Assembly (NCBI GenBank): GCA_046233135.1
Contig: JBJXHN010000013.1
Span: 36,192-100,191, forward strand
Source: JBJXHN01 sp046233135
GTDB lineage: Bacteria; Pseudomonadota; Alphaproteobacteria; Rhodospirillales; Rhodospirillaceae
DNA: 64,000 nt
Reading direction: 5' to 3'
Position numbers and translations under genes: made by a program. Below the pieces are notes generated by a model that did not search any database, was not told the DNA's origin, and saw only the letters and a list, made by a program, of their open reading frames with translations. Below, in pieces: positions 53,353-61,710 of the stretch. Every line of letters begins with the position of its first letter. Within the stretch, counting starts at the first letter, position 1.

Positions 53353-56300
53353 ATGCTGCGCAAGGTGCTCATTGGCGTGGTGGCTGTGGTGGTGGTGCTG
53401 ATCGGCGCCGCTCTCATCGGCCCGTCGTTCATCGACTGGAACGCCTACAAGGACGACTTCACCGCGCAGGTGGAACAGGCGACCGGCCGCTCCCTGTTTA
53501 TCGACGGAGATCTCAGCCTTCAGGTGCTGCCATCACCGGCGCTGTCGGCGGAAGGTGTCCGGCTGGCCAATCTGCCCGGAGGGTCGGTGCAGGACATGGT
53601 GACCGTGCGCAAGGTGGCGGTCTCGGTGGAGCTGATGCCCCTGCTCAGCGGCCAGGTGACCGTGCGGTCCGTCGAGGTGATCGAACCGGTCATCGTCGCC
53701 GAGCGCCTGAAGGACGGCACGCCCAATTGGGAATTCACCCCGGCTCCTTCGGCAGTCGCCGGCGGTCCCATGCCCAGCGAAAGCCCGGCACCCACGGACT
53801 CGGGCACGCGCGAGACCGGGGGCAGCGAAACGGGGAGCCCGCCGTCCGGCAGCGAAAACAGCCGGTCCAGTCTGGATATCACCCTGTCGGAGGTGGTGAT
53901 CACCGATGGAACGGTGATCTACCGCGACGAGGCGGCCGGCGTGGAGGAACGGCTTGAAGAGATTTCCGTGACCCTGGCCGCCGATACCCTGAGCGGACCG
54001 TTCGAGGCCGAGGGCGCGCTGAAGGCGCGCGGGCTGCCGTTGACGATGACGGCCGGTGTCGGAAATCTGGCCGGGCAGGGCTCGGTTCCGGTGGATCTGA
54101 CCCTGGGGCTGGAGGGGATGGATACCGAAGCCACGGTCAACGTCCTGGTGACCGGCCTGGACGGTGATCCCGGCCTGCGCGGAACCGTCAAGTTTTCTTC
54201 CGCCCGGCCCTCGGCCGTGGCCGAAGCGGTGGCCGAGGCGGCCGGACAGGAACCCACAGCCCTGCCGGGACCCCTGGCGCAGCCCGTTTCCCTGGCTGGC
54301 CAGCTGGTCGCCACACGGGAATCCATGGAACTGAACGACCTGTCGATCAGCGTGGCCGGCACCGACGCCACCGGTGCCTTGTCGGTGTTGCTCAGCAGTG
54401 CGGTTCCCAAGGTGGATCTGACCTTGGCCATGCAGCGGATCGATCTCGATTCCTGGACCCAGGCTGCTCTGGAGGGGCAAGGGGCGATTCGCCATGCTTC
54501 TCTGAACGGCGGGGCTGACGATCTGTTCGGCCTGGGCTCGCTGGTCGGCTCGGCCCGGGCTCAGGAGCCGGTGCAGCAGCCGGCGGCGGCCGAACCCGCT
54601 GCGGAAAAGCCGACCGGCTTCAGCCTGCCGCGCGGCTTGGAGGTCAAGGCCGACGTGGCGGCGGAGGCGGCCACCTACAACGGCTCGGCCCTGCGGGATC
54701 TGCGGTTCAGCGGTACTCTCGCGGGTGGCGAAGTGACCATCACCCAGCTGTCGGCTCGCCTTCCCGGCGTTTCCGACGTGTCGGTCACCGGGTTTGTGAC
54801 CGATGAGGGCGGGGTCCCCAACCTGGACATTACCCTCTCGGCGAATTCCAACAATCTTCGGGCGATTCTGGATTGGCTGGGGGTTGCCGGGGTTGGGCAG
54901 GTACCGGCCGAGCGGCTGAGGACCCTGGCATTTGAAGCCAACGTGCGGGGCACGCCGGCCGAAATCCAGATTCCGGCCATTGCCATGACCCTGGACACCA
55001 CCAATGCCAGCGGCGGAGCGACCATCCGCACCGGAAATCGCCTGGGCATGGGCCTGCGGCTGCAGGTGGATACGCTGAATGTGGACGCCTATCTGCCGCC
55101 GAAGGCAGGCGCGGGAGGCGGGGGTGCCGCCAGCCCGTCGCCGTCGCAGGATGCGGGATCGTCGCCGGAAACCGGCGGCAGTGAGGCTTCTTCTTCCGGC
55201 GGGACAAGCCCCGGGGCAGGCGGGGACGCTTTGTTCGCCGGTTTGGATGCTTTGAACGGTTTTGACGCGAGCTTTGATCTGTCCGTGGGATCCTTGACGG
55301 TCAATGGCCTGCCGATCAACGGCCTGACCGCCCGGGGCAGTCTGGTGCGCGGCACACTGACCCTGCAAAGCGCGGGTGTGGACAATGCCATTGCCGACGT
55401 CAAGGCTTCTGCGAGCGGCAAGGTCGCCGGCTTCGGCGGCGTTCCGGAGTTTGATGGCCTGACGGTCTCTGCAAGCGTCCCCAACCCGCCGCGTCTGGCC
55501 CGGGCATTCCAGACCGAAGCCCCGCCCATAGCGGCCAAACTGGGCGCGGTGGATGCCAGTATCACCCTGTCGGGCAAGCCCGATGCGCTGACCGTGGACG
55601 GCGTGGTGCAGACAGCCGGCGCGACGGTGACCGCCAAGGGGCCGGTGAACCGGGCGCTCAGCGGGGCGCCGGATGTTGCCCTGGCCTTGCGGGTGCAGCA
55701 TCCGAATTTCGCGCAGCTGGTTCGCCTGGCGTCAGAAGGGTATAGCCCCAAGGGCGGCAATCTGGGGGCGGCGGATATCGCTGCGGTGGTTACCGGCAAT
55801 GCCGCGAAGGTTGCGCTGACCGAGATCGACGCCCGGGTAGGGGAGAGCCGCATTCAGGGATCGGCCTCGGCCGACCTGACCGGGGCGAAGCCGATGGTGG
55901 CGGCCAACCTGACCTCCAATGCTCTGCCCATCCATGCCTTCCTGCCGGCGGCCCAAGGGGCGTCGCTGGAACGAGGCAGCGCGGTGCGCAAGGCAGATTT
56001 GGGGGTGCCGGACAATGCCGGCCTCCTCTGGCGGACGGCCATGCGCAATGGCGGCCCGGCGGGTGGTCGGGGAGACGGTGCGTGGGCGGTTGTTCCCGTT
56101 GCTGCTCCCTGGACCTCGGCTCCCATCGATTTGTCGGGGCTTCAGGCGGCGAACGCGGATATTACGCTCAAGTCGGATGCGCTGATCTACGACACCCTGC
56201 GGATCAATAATGCCGATATGGCCGCCAGCTTGCGAGATGGCACCCTGACTCTGTCCAAATTCACCGGCGAGACCTTCGGCGGTGCCCTGGATGTCCGGGC

Positions 56301-57105
56301 AGAGGTCGCAAGCCGGGGCAATCAGGCCTATGCAGCGGATATCAAGCTGGCGGGGCTCCAGGTGGCTTCGATGATGGCTGGCGGAAAGGGGCAAGGGGAT
56401 CTGAACTTCGCCTTTACGGCCCAGGGTGCCACTTCTGCGGATATCGTCCGCGCCTTGAACGGGGGCGGCAATCTGGCCCTGAGTGGCGTTGATGTCTCCG
56501 GTGACGGGGCCGGTGACAGCCCGCTGGGGGGACTGCTGGCGTTGGTTGGCATGCTCAATCAGGCTTCCAGCCTGGGGCAAGCCCAGGGGCTCGCCGATGT
56601 TACCGGCACGTTCAACATCACCAACGGCGTGGTGACGGTCGATCCCATCAAGATGGTTTCGCAGTTCTATAATGCGGCCATGGCCGGCAAGGGGGACTTG
56701 GTGAACTGGACGGTGGATGCGGCCGGTCAGGCGGAACTGGCCCAATCCGTGATTTCCCAGTTGGTCGGGCAGGCGGTCAAGCTTCCGGATAGAATTCCCT
56801 TTACCCTGAAGGGGAACCTGGACGATCCGGTGATCAAGATGGCGATGGGCAACGCCCCATCTCTGGGCGGCAGTGTGCTGGACCAGGTGGCACCCGGCGC
56901 GACCAAGGAACTGGACAAGGTGGCCCCCGGGGCACGCCAGCTGCTGGAAGGGGTGCTGGGGGGCGGTTCTTCGAAGGAGTCCCCGCAGCAGGAAGAAGCT
57001 CCGCAGGAACAGAGCCAGGATCAGCCCCAGGAACAGCAGCAGAAGAAGAACGATGATCCGGTCGGCAATCTGCTGAAGGGGCTGCCGGGGCTGCTGGGCC
57101 GCTGA
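53353..57105 (+). CDS. AsmA-family inner-membrane/periplasmic protein
   Basis: 1250-residue AsmA-like protein of the group involved in lipid transport and outer-membrane assembly. One N-terminal membrane span (VLIGVVAVVVVLIGAALIG) is followed by the AsmA N-terminal domain (GPSFIDWNAYKDDF, TGRSLFIDGDLSLQVLP) and long repetitive beta-rich segments, with low-complexity Ser/Gly/Pro linkers near residues 140-170 and 590-625. A C-terminal AsmA_2-like domain (FTGETFGGALDVRAEV, VSQFYNAAMAGKGDLVNW) precedes a glutamine-rich tail. It is a single gene ending 8 bp before a long hairpin. Confidence 0.9.
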   Translation: MLRKVLIGVVAVVVVLIGAALIGPSFIDWNAYKDDFTAQVEQATGRSLFIDGDLSLQVLPSPALSAEGVRLANLPGGSVQDMVTVRKVAVSVELMPLLSGQVTVRSVEVIEPVIVAERLKDGTPNWEFTPAPSAVAGGPMPSESPAPTDSGTRETGGSETGSPPSGSENSRSSLDITLSEVVITDGTVIYRDEAAGVEERLEEISVTLAADTLSGPFEAEGALKARGLPLTMTAGVGNLAGQGSVPVDLTLGLEGMDTEATVNVLVTGLDGDPGLRGTVKFSSARPSAVAEAVAEAAGQEPTALPGPLAQPVSLAGQLVATRESMELNDLSISVAGTDATGALSVLLSSAVPKVDLTLAMQRIDLDSWTQAALEGQGAIRHASLNGGADDLFGLGSLVGSARAQEPVQQPAAAEPAAEKPTGFSLPRGLEVKADVAAEAATYNGSALRDLRFSGTLAGGEVTITQLSARLPGVSDVSVTGFVTDEGGVPNLDITLSANSNNLRAILDWLGVAGVGQVPAERLRTLAFEANVRGTPAEIQIPAIAMTLDTTNASGGATIRTGNRLGMGLRLQVDTLNVDAYLPPKAGAGGGGAASPSPSQDAGSSPETGGSEASSSGGTSPGAGGDALFAGLDALNGFDASFDLSVGSLTVNGLPINGLTARGSLVRGTLTLQSAGVDNAIADVKASASGKVAGFGGVPEFDGLTVSASVPNPPRLARAFQTEAPPIAAKLGAVDASITLSGKPDALTVDGVVQTAGATVTAKGPVNRALSGAPDVALALRVQHPNFAQLVRLASEGYSPKGGNLGAADIAAVVTGNAAKVALTEIDARVGESRIQGSASADLTGAKPMVAANLTSNALPIHAFLPAAQGASLERGSAVRKADLGVPDNAGLLWRTAMRNGGPAGGRGDGAWAVVPVAAPWTSAPIDLSGLQAANADITLKSDALIYDTLRINNADMAASLRDGTLTLSKFTGETFGGALDVRAEVASRGNQAYAADIKLAGLQVASMMAGGKGQGDLNFAFTAQGATSADIVRALNGGGNLALSGVDVSGDGAGDSPLGGLLALVGMLNQASSLGQAQGLADVTGTFNITNGVVTVDPIKMVSQFYNAAMAGKGDLVNWTVDAAGQAELAQSVISQLVGQAVKLPDRIPFTLKGNLDDPVIKMAMGNAPSLGGSVLDQVAPGATKELDKVAPGARQLLEGVLGGGSSKESPQQEEAPQEQSQDQPQEQQQKKNDDPVGNLLKGLPGLLGR

Positions 57106-57113
57106 GGGTTCGC

Positions 57114-57175
57114 GGGCATCCGACAGGAAAAGGGGCGGCCATCCATACGGCCGCCCCTTTTCCTGTCGGATGCCC
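57114..57175. terminator. Perfect 27-bp bidirectional hairpin
   Basis: The 27-base arm at 57114-57140 is exactly reverse-complementary to 57149-57175, with an 8-nt loop (57141-57148). The stem includes AAAAGGGG / CCCCTTTT so it serves as terminator for both the AsmA gene (plus) and the convergent RHH gene (minus). Confidence 0.9.
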
Positions 57176-57202
57176 ATGCCGAGGCCTGTCCCCTGATCGC
57201 GA

Positions 57203-57457
57203 TCAACCCGTCTTGCGCAAGGCCATGGTGGCCCGATAGGCCTCCAGGATGTGAATGCGAATTGCGCTGGACAAGTTGCCTGTCCGGCCCGCGTCGATTT
57301 CCGTCACCAGATCGTTGACCGACTGTCCCTGTATCCGGGCGAGGTCCTTCAGGGCCTCCCAGAACGGTTCTTCAAGGGAAATGCTCGTCCGATGGCCGGC
57401 GATGGTGACGGATCGTTTCCGCACCAGAGGGTCACTAGTCCGAGTCTGCGTCATCAT
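57203..57457 (-). CDS. Ribbon-helix-helix domain protein (RHH_4 type)
   Basis: 84-residue protein with the alphaproteobacterial ribbon-helix-helix pattern: RKRSVTIAGHRTSISLEEPFW, ALKDLARIQGQSVNDLVTEI, and a C-terminal SSAIRIHILEAYRA. Probably a small DNA-binding protein. Two adjacent ATGs are possible (57457, 57454), with AAGGA upstream; the ORF extends further but without a ribosome site. The target is unknown. Confidence 0.8.
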   Translation of the reverse strand: MMTQTRTSDPLVRKRSVTIAGHRTSISLEEPFWEALKDLARIQGQSVNDLVTEIDAGRTGNLSSAIRIHILEAYRATMALRKTG

Positions 57458-57599
57458 TCCACGTCCTTCTTCCGGGCCGCCGCAGGGGTCGCGAGAAGAG
57501 CCCTTTTGTACTCCGCGCTCAAGGCGGCAGAGGATCTTTGGTTGGAATGGGAACGGTCGGGCCGGCACTTGGTTCCGATGGTAATCGACGGCCGCGATC

Positions 57600-58265
57600 T
57601 TATTTGGCCACCGCGCGCAAATGGCCGTGTACCGCGTGGACGGCGGCCTGCAGGGTGTCCGATTCGGTCAGGCCGCTGGACTTGCGGGGCTTGAACGAAT
57701 GGTCGCCATCTTCCAGCCAGTGCACGGCAATCGCGGGGGCTAGGGGCAGGCTGTCGACCAGGGGCTTTCCGCCCATCGGATCGCGGGTGCCCTGGCAGAT
57801 CAGGGTCGGGGTGGTCAGCTCCTCCAGGTGAGCCGTACGCTTGGCCGCCGTCTCGGGCTTGCCCGCGCCATGAAAGGGAAAGCCCAGGCAGACCAGACCG
57901 GCCACGCCGCACTCATCTGCAATCAGCGAGGCCATGCGGCCCCCCATGGACTTGCCGCCGATCACCAGCCGTTCGGCTGGTCCCAGGGTTCCGATCACGG
58001 CCCGCCAGCAGTCCAGCAGCGCGGGTGCGCGGTCGGGGGGACGCTTGGTGCCGGCCGTCCGGCGTAGGGCCATGTAGGGAAATTCGAATCGCACCACCCG
58101 CCAGCCCAGCGCTGCGATGCCATCGGCCATGGCATCCATGAAGGGGCTGTCCATGGGGGCACCGGCCCCGTGGGCCAGCACCAGGGTCAGCGGTGCCGAT
58201 TCGGGTCCGTTTTCCAGGAACGGGGACAGGGTGAGCGGGGGCGCGTCGGGGGAAGAACCACCCAT
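57600..58265 (-). CDS. Alpha/beta hydrolase of the KANL3/Tex30-like (PF20408) family
   Basis: 221-residue hydrolase. LVLAHGAGAPMDSPFM gives the oxyanion loop, LVIGGKSMGGRMASL the nucleophile Ser, GTRDPMG the Asp, and GDHSFKPRK the His. The start at 58263-58265 has AAGGATCCGGCC upstream. It is a compact bacterial form of this hydrolase family with no known substrate. Same direction as the TfoX-like gene, 47 bp downstream of it. Confidence 0.87.
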   Translation of the reverse strand: MGGSSPDAPPLTLSPFLENGPESAPLTLVLAHGAGAPMDSPFMDAMADGIAALGWRVVRFEFPYMALRRTAGTKRPPDRAPALLDCWRAVIGTLGPAERLVIGGKSMGGRMASLIADECGVAGLVCLGFPFHGAGKPETAAKRTAHLEELTTPTLICQGTRDPMGGKPLVDSLPLAPAIAVHWLEDGDHSFKPRKSSGLTESDTLQAAVHAVHGHLRAVAK

Positions 58266-58312
58266 GGCCGGATCCTTGCTCCGAGTGTGGGCGTGCGCCC
58301 CTGCGGGGGTTG

Positions 58313-58714
58313 TCAGTGGGATGTGGACTTGCGGGCGCGCATAGCCGCTTCCCAGGCCTTGCGGCCCCAGGCGGCAAGCCGGTCTTTGTCGCCAATGACG
58401 AAGCCCGGCACCACCCGGTACTTCAGCCCGCCGGTGGGGAAGCCCTGGGAGAACATGTCCCGGGCTTCATCCCCCTGTTCCCAGGCGTCGTAGTCGGCAC
58501 GATTGTGCTGGTCGACCCGGAAATGAAGAAGGCCACCGGAAATCAGGCCGAACAGAACACCATCCAGGTACAACCCCGTGGCATCACTCATCTCTCGAAC
58601 CTCCACGCCGCCAAGGGCGGCACGGAGTACGGGCAGCAGGGCTTCGACGAAGCGCGAGCGGTCTTGTGCGTCCATAGGGGGCGTCGTGTCCAGGGGGGGA
58701 TGGGGCTCTGGCAC
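58313..58714 (-). CDS. TfoX N-terminal domain-like protein
   Basis: 133-residue protein. The core TGLYLDGVLFGLISGGLLHFRVDQHNRADYDAWEQ matches the TfoX/Sxy N-terminal domain pattern (split here: TGLYLDGVLFGLISGG; LLHFRVDQHNRADYDAW). It lacks the C-terminal TfoX domain, so a competence role is not implied. A GTG start at 58712-58714 has TAAGG upstream, within the fumarase stop region, so it is coupled to fumarase. Confidence 0.75.
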   Translation of the reverse strand: MPEPHPPLDTTPPMDAQDRSRFVEALLPVLRAALGGVEVREMSDATGLYLDGVLFGLISGGLLHFRVDQHNRADYDAWEQGDEARDMFSQGFPTGGLKYRVVPGFVIGDKDRLAAWGRKAWEAAMRARKSTSH

Positions 58715-58723
58715 TGGCGTACC

Positions 58724-60340
58724 TTACAGCTGTTTGAAGAAGTCGTTTCCTTTGTCGTCCACGATAATGAAGGCGGGGAAATCCTCCACCTCGATTCTCC
58801 AAATGGCTTCCATGCCCAATTCGGGATACTCAAGCACTTCCACTTTCTTGATGCTGTTTAGCGCGAGCTGGGCAGCGGCACCACCGATGGAACCCAGGTA
58901 GAAGCCCCCATGCTTCTTGCAGGCATCGGTAACGGCCTGAGAGCGGTTGCCCTTGGCGATCATGACCATGGAGCCGCCGTTTTCCTGGAACAGGTCCACA
59001 TAGGCATCCATGCGGCCCGCCGTGGTCGGCCCGAAGGAACCGGACGCATAGCCTTCCGGAGTCTTGGCCGGGCCGGCGTAATATACGGCCATGTTCTTGA
59101 TGTAGTCGGGCAGGCCTTCGCCCTTGTCCAGCCGTTCCTTCAGCTTGGCATGGGCGATATCGCGGGCAACGATCATCGGACCGGACAGGGACACCCGGGT
59201 CTTGATGGGGTAGCCCGAAAGCTGCTTGCGGATCTCGGCCATCGGCTTGGACAGGTCGATCTTGACCACATCGCCGGACAGCTTTTCGGTGCGCACTTCC
59301 GGCATGTACTTGGCCGGGTCGGTTTCCAGACGCTCCAGGAACACGCCGTCGGCGGTGATCTTGCCCCACATCTGACGGTCGGCGGAGCAGGACACGCCGA
59401 TGCCCACGGGACAGGAGGCACCGTGGCGCGGCAGGCGGATGACGCGGACGTCGTGGCAGAAGTACTTGCCGCCGAACTGGGCGCCGATGCCCATCTTCTG
59501 GGTCATCTCCAGCACCTGCTGTTCGATGTCCAGATCCCGATAGGCATGGCCGTATTGGCTGCCGGCGGTGGGCAGGTTGTCCAGGTACTTGGCGCTGGCC
59601 AGCTTGACGGCCTTCAGGCAGGTTTCCGCCGACGTGCCGCCGATGGCAATGGCCAGATGGTAGGGCGGGCAGGCCGCCGTGCCCAGGGTGCGGATCTGGT
59701 CATTGAAGAACTTGGCCAGGCTTTCCGGGTTCAGCAGGGCCTTGGTCTGCTGATGCAGAAAGACCTTGTTGGCCGACCCGCCGCCCTTGGCCATGAACAT
59801 GAACTTGTAGGCGCCGCCGGGCGTGGCGTAGAGGTCGATCTGGGCGGGCAGGTTATTGCCGGTGTTGACCTCGTCGAACATGGTCAGGGGGGCCATCTGG
59901 GAATAGCGCAGGTTCAGCGACCCATAGGCTTCAGCCACCCCTTCGGACAGGGCCAGGGCGTCATCGTCGCCGCTGAACACCCGCTGGCCCTTTTTGCCCA
60001 TGATGATGGCGGTACCGGTGTCCTGGCACATGGGCAGAATCATACCTGCCGAGATGTTGGCGTTCTTCAGCATCTCCAGGGCGACGAAGCGGTCGTTGCC
60101 CGACGCTTCGGGGTCGTCCAGGATCTTGCGCAACTGGGTCAGGTGGGCGGGCCGCAGCAGGTGAGAGATGTCCTTGAAGGCTTCGCGGGCGATCAGGGTC
60201 AGGGCCTTGGGATCAACGGTGACCATCTGCTGGCCGCGAAAGGTGTCGGTTCCGATCAGTCCGTCGGTGCCGTCCACCGGACGGTATTCACTGGTATCCC
60301 CACTGAGCGGAAACATCTCGGCAAAAGCGGCATCGATCAT
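58724..60340 (-). CDS. fumA: Class I (iron-sulfur) fumarate hydratase
   Basis: 538-residue [4Fe-4S] fumarase that interconverts fumarate and malate in the TCA cycle. Cluster cysteines are expected in MCQDTGTAII, GTAACPPYHLAIAIGG and GASCPVGIGVSCSADRQ. Other marks are FMAKGGGSANK, GGTSAETCL and the C-terminal beta domain (TTAGRMDAYVDLFQENGG). Oxygen-sensitive class I fumarase fits a facultative anaerobe. A TfoX-like gene follows after 9 bp. Confidence 0.95.
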   Translation of the reverse strand: MIDAAFAEMFPLSGDTSEYRPVDGTDGLIGTDTFRGQQMVTVDPKALTLIAREAFKDISHLLRPAHLTQLRKILDDPEASGNDRFVALEMLKNANISAGMILPMCQDTGTAIIMGKKGQRVFSGDDDALALSEGVAEAYGSLNLRYSQMAPLTMFDEVNTGNNLPAQIDLYATPGGAYKFMFMAKGGGSANKVFLHQQTKALLNPESLAKFFNDQIRTLGTAACPPYHLAIAIGGTSAETCLKAVKLASAKYLDNLPTAGSQYGHAYRDLDIEQQVLEMTQKMGIGAQFGGKYFCHDVRVIRLPRHGASCPVGIGVSCSADRQMWGKITADGVFLERLETDPAKYMPEVRTEKLSGDVVKIDLSKPMAEIRKQLSGYPIKTRVSLSGPMIVARDIAHAKLKERLDKGEGLPDYIKNMAVYYAGPAKTPEGYASGSFGPTTAGRMDAYVDLFQENGGSMVMIAKGNRSQAVTDACKKHGGFYLGSIGGAAAQLALNSIKKVEVLEYPELGMEAIWRIEVEDFPAFIIVDDKGNDFFKQL

Positions 60341-60436
60341 GACTGGTTCCCCCCACGTTTGATCGCTGGCTGAAATGGCGTCCGGCCCGGAAAGCGGTGC
60401 CCTCTCCGGGGCCGGCGCGGCATGCTTTTTATCGGA

Positions 60437-60994
60437 TCAGGTCTTTTTGCGGAACGCGTCGAGCGTCACGACCTTGCCTGTCTCGCCGGCGGGCTTCGAT
60501 CCCGCATCGTCGCCGGCATCGGCGGTGGTGCGGTCCGTTCCCGCGTCGCTCACGGTTCCGCTGGCGTCGTCGCCATCTTCATCACCGTCCTCGTCGAAGT
60601 CTGCGTCGTCGTCATCCAGACCGGCGCCCATCACGGCATTGAACTGCAGGCCGAAGGTGGCATGGGGGTCGGTGAAGGCGCTGACGGCTTCGAACGGCAC
60701 TTCCAGGCGGCTGCGAACGCCGGAGAAGGACAGCGAGACGGCGAACCACTCGTCGGTCACTTCCAGGTCCCAGAACTGGTGCTGCAGCACGATGGTCATC
60801 AGCTCCTTATGCTGGGCACGCAGGCGTTCGGGCATGGACACGCCGGGATGGTCGGTCCGGAAGGTGATGTAGAAGTGATGTTCGCCGGGCAGGCCCTGGC
60901 GTTCGGTGATCTTCAGGGCCTGGCGCAGAACGCCGCGCAGGGCGTCTTCGACCATCTTGTCGTAGGCGAGGGTGTCGAGGGGGGCTTCGTCCAA
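60437..60994 (-). CDS. sspB: SspB (alphaproteobacterial), ClpXP adaptor for ssrA-tagged proteins
   Basis: 185-residue adaptor that binds ssrA-tagged peptides and ClpX. The folded domain spans residues about 10-120 (MVEDALRGVLRQALKITE, HHFYITFRTDHPGVSMPERL, VTDEWFAVSLSFSGVRSRLEVPFEAVSAF in pieces). It is followed by an acidic disordered linker and a C-terminal ClpX-binding tail (GKVVTLDAFRKK). The TTG start at 60992-60994 is inferred because the next ATG would cut helix 1. The tmRNA gene lies directly upstream on the same strand. Confidence 0.92.
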   Translation of the reverse strand: MDEAPLDTLAYDKMVEDALRGVLRQALKITERQGLPGEHHFYITFRTDHPGVSMPERLRAQHKELMTIVLQHQFWDLEVTDEWFAVSLSFSGVRSRLEVPFEAVSAFTDPHATFGLQFNAVMGAGLDDDDADFDEDGDEDGDDASGTVSDAGTDRTTADAGDDAGSKPAGETGKVVTLDAFRKKT

Positions 60995-61239
60995 GAGTCC
61001 GTTTCCACTTTGCGGCGCCGGGGAGCTTCAGGGGTCGGCCTGGTGTTTGCGAACGGCCGACTCACCCGGCCAGGGTTGGCTGTAGCATAAGGCCTCGGTC
61101 GGGGAAGGCAACGCAGGAACGTGCATGCACCCACGCCCGGCGTATGCATTCAGTGCATGAGCCGGCCCTTTGGTTGCCGTTCCCGGTGCCTTGGTTCCGA
61201 CAGAGAGCCGTCGTCCGGGATCAATCGGAAAGGTTTTCG

Positions 61240-61540
61240 ATGAAGTGGGAGGGCTTCTGTTGCCCGGTGCCCTCCCGAACCGCGCTTACTGCTTATTAGG
61301 CAGCAGCGGCAAGTTCAACGTTGTCGTTGGCACTTGTCGAGATCGGCCCGATGACGGTGGATACCATGCCGAACACAGCCTACCTCTTTACCACGCGCGT
61401 CGATCCTGGCTCGCCCCCTCGAGAACTCTTCCGTCCCGAGGGAAGGAAGAGGGGAATGGTGGAGGCGCCGGGCACTGCCCCCGGGTCCGCAACGCTTATT
61501 CCAAGCAGGGTTTAGCGTCATAGCTGGCCGAAACCAGCCC
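61240..61540 (-). ncRNA. ssrA: Circularly permuted two-piece tmRNA (ssrA)
   Basis: Read on the minus strand, the acceptor piece comes first and ends ..GCCTCCACCA at 61457. A 38-nt spacer (61456-61419) follows, then the coding piece beginning GGGGGCGAGCCAGGATCGAC at 61418. The 7-bp acceptor stem GGGGGCG/CGCCTCC pairs completely and carries G3-U70, the alanine identity pair, with discriminator A. The T-arm is CCGGG-GGCAGTG-CCCGG. The tag frame runs 61331-61299 as ANDNVELAAAA with stop codons TAATAA at 61298-61293. A terminal hairpin GGGAGGGC/GCCCTCCC lies at 61276-61247. Ends are approximate to within about 10 nt. Confidence 0.95.
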
Positions 61541-61544
61541 AGAG

Positions 61545-61573
61545 AACATAGGCCTGTCGGTGGATGTTTTCAA
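61545..61573 (-). promoter_or_regulatory. Promoter of the tmRNA gene
   Basis: On the minus strand TTGAAA (61573-61568), 17 bp spacer, TATGTT (61550-61545). Transcription would start near 61538, at the first bases of the acceptor-piece hairpin GCTGGTTTCGGCCAGC. Confidence 0.7.
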
Positions 61574-61710
61574 TGGTCAACCCGGCGGGGCGCACGCACG
61601 GAGCATTGACGTTGCATGGCAGCTTCCGGTAAGGCACAAGCCGAATGATTGGGAGCGCTTGGGGTGATCGGGCGCCTTCCGGCGTACAGGAACAAGGAAG
61701 GCAAAGGGTT

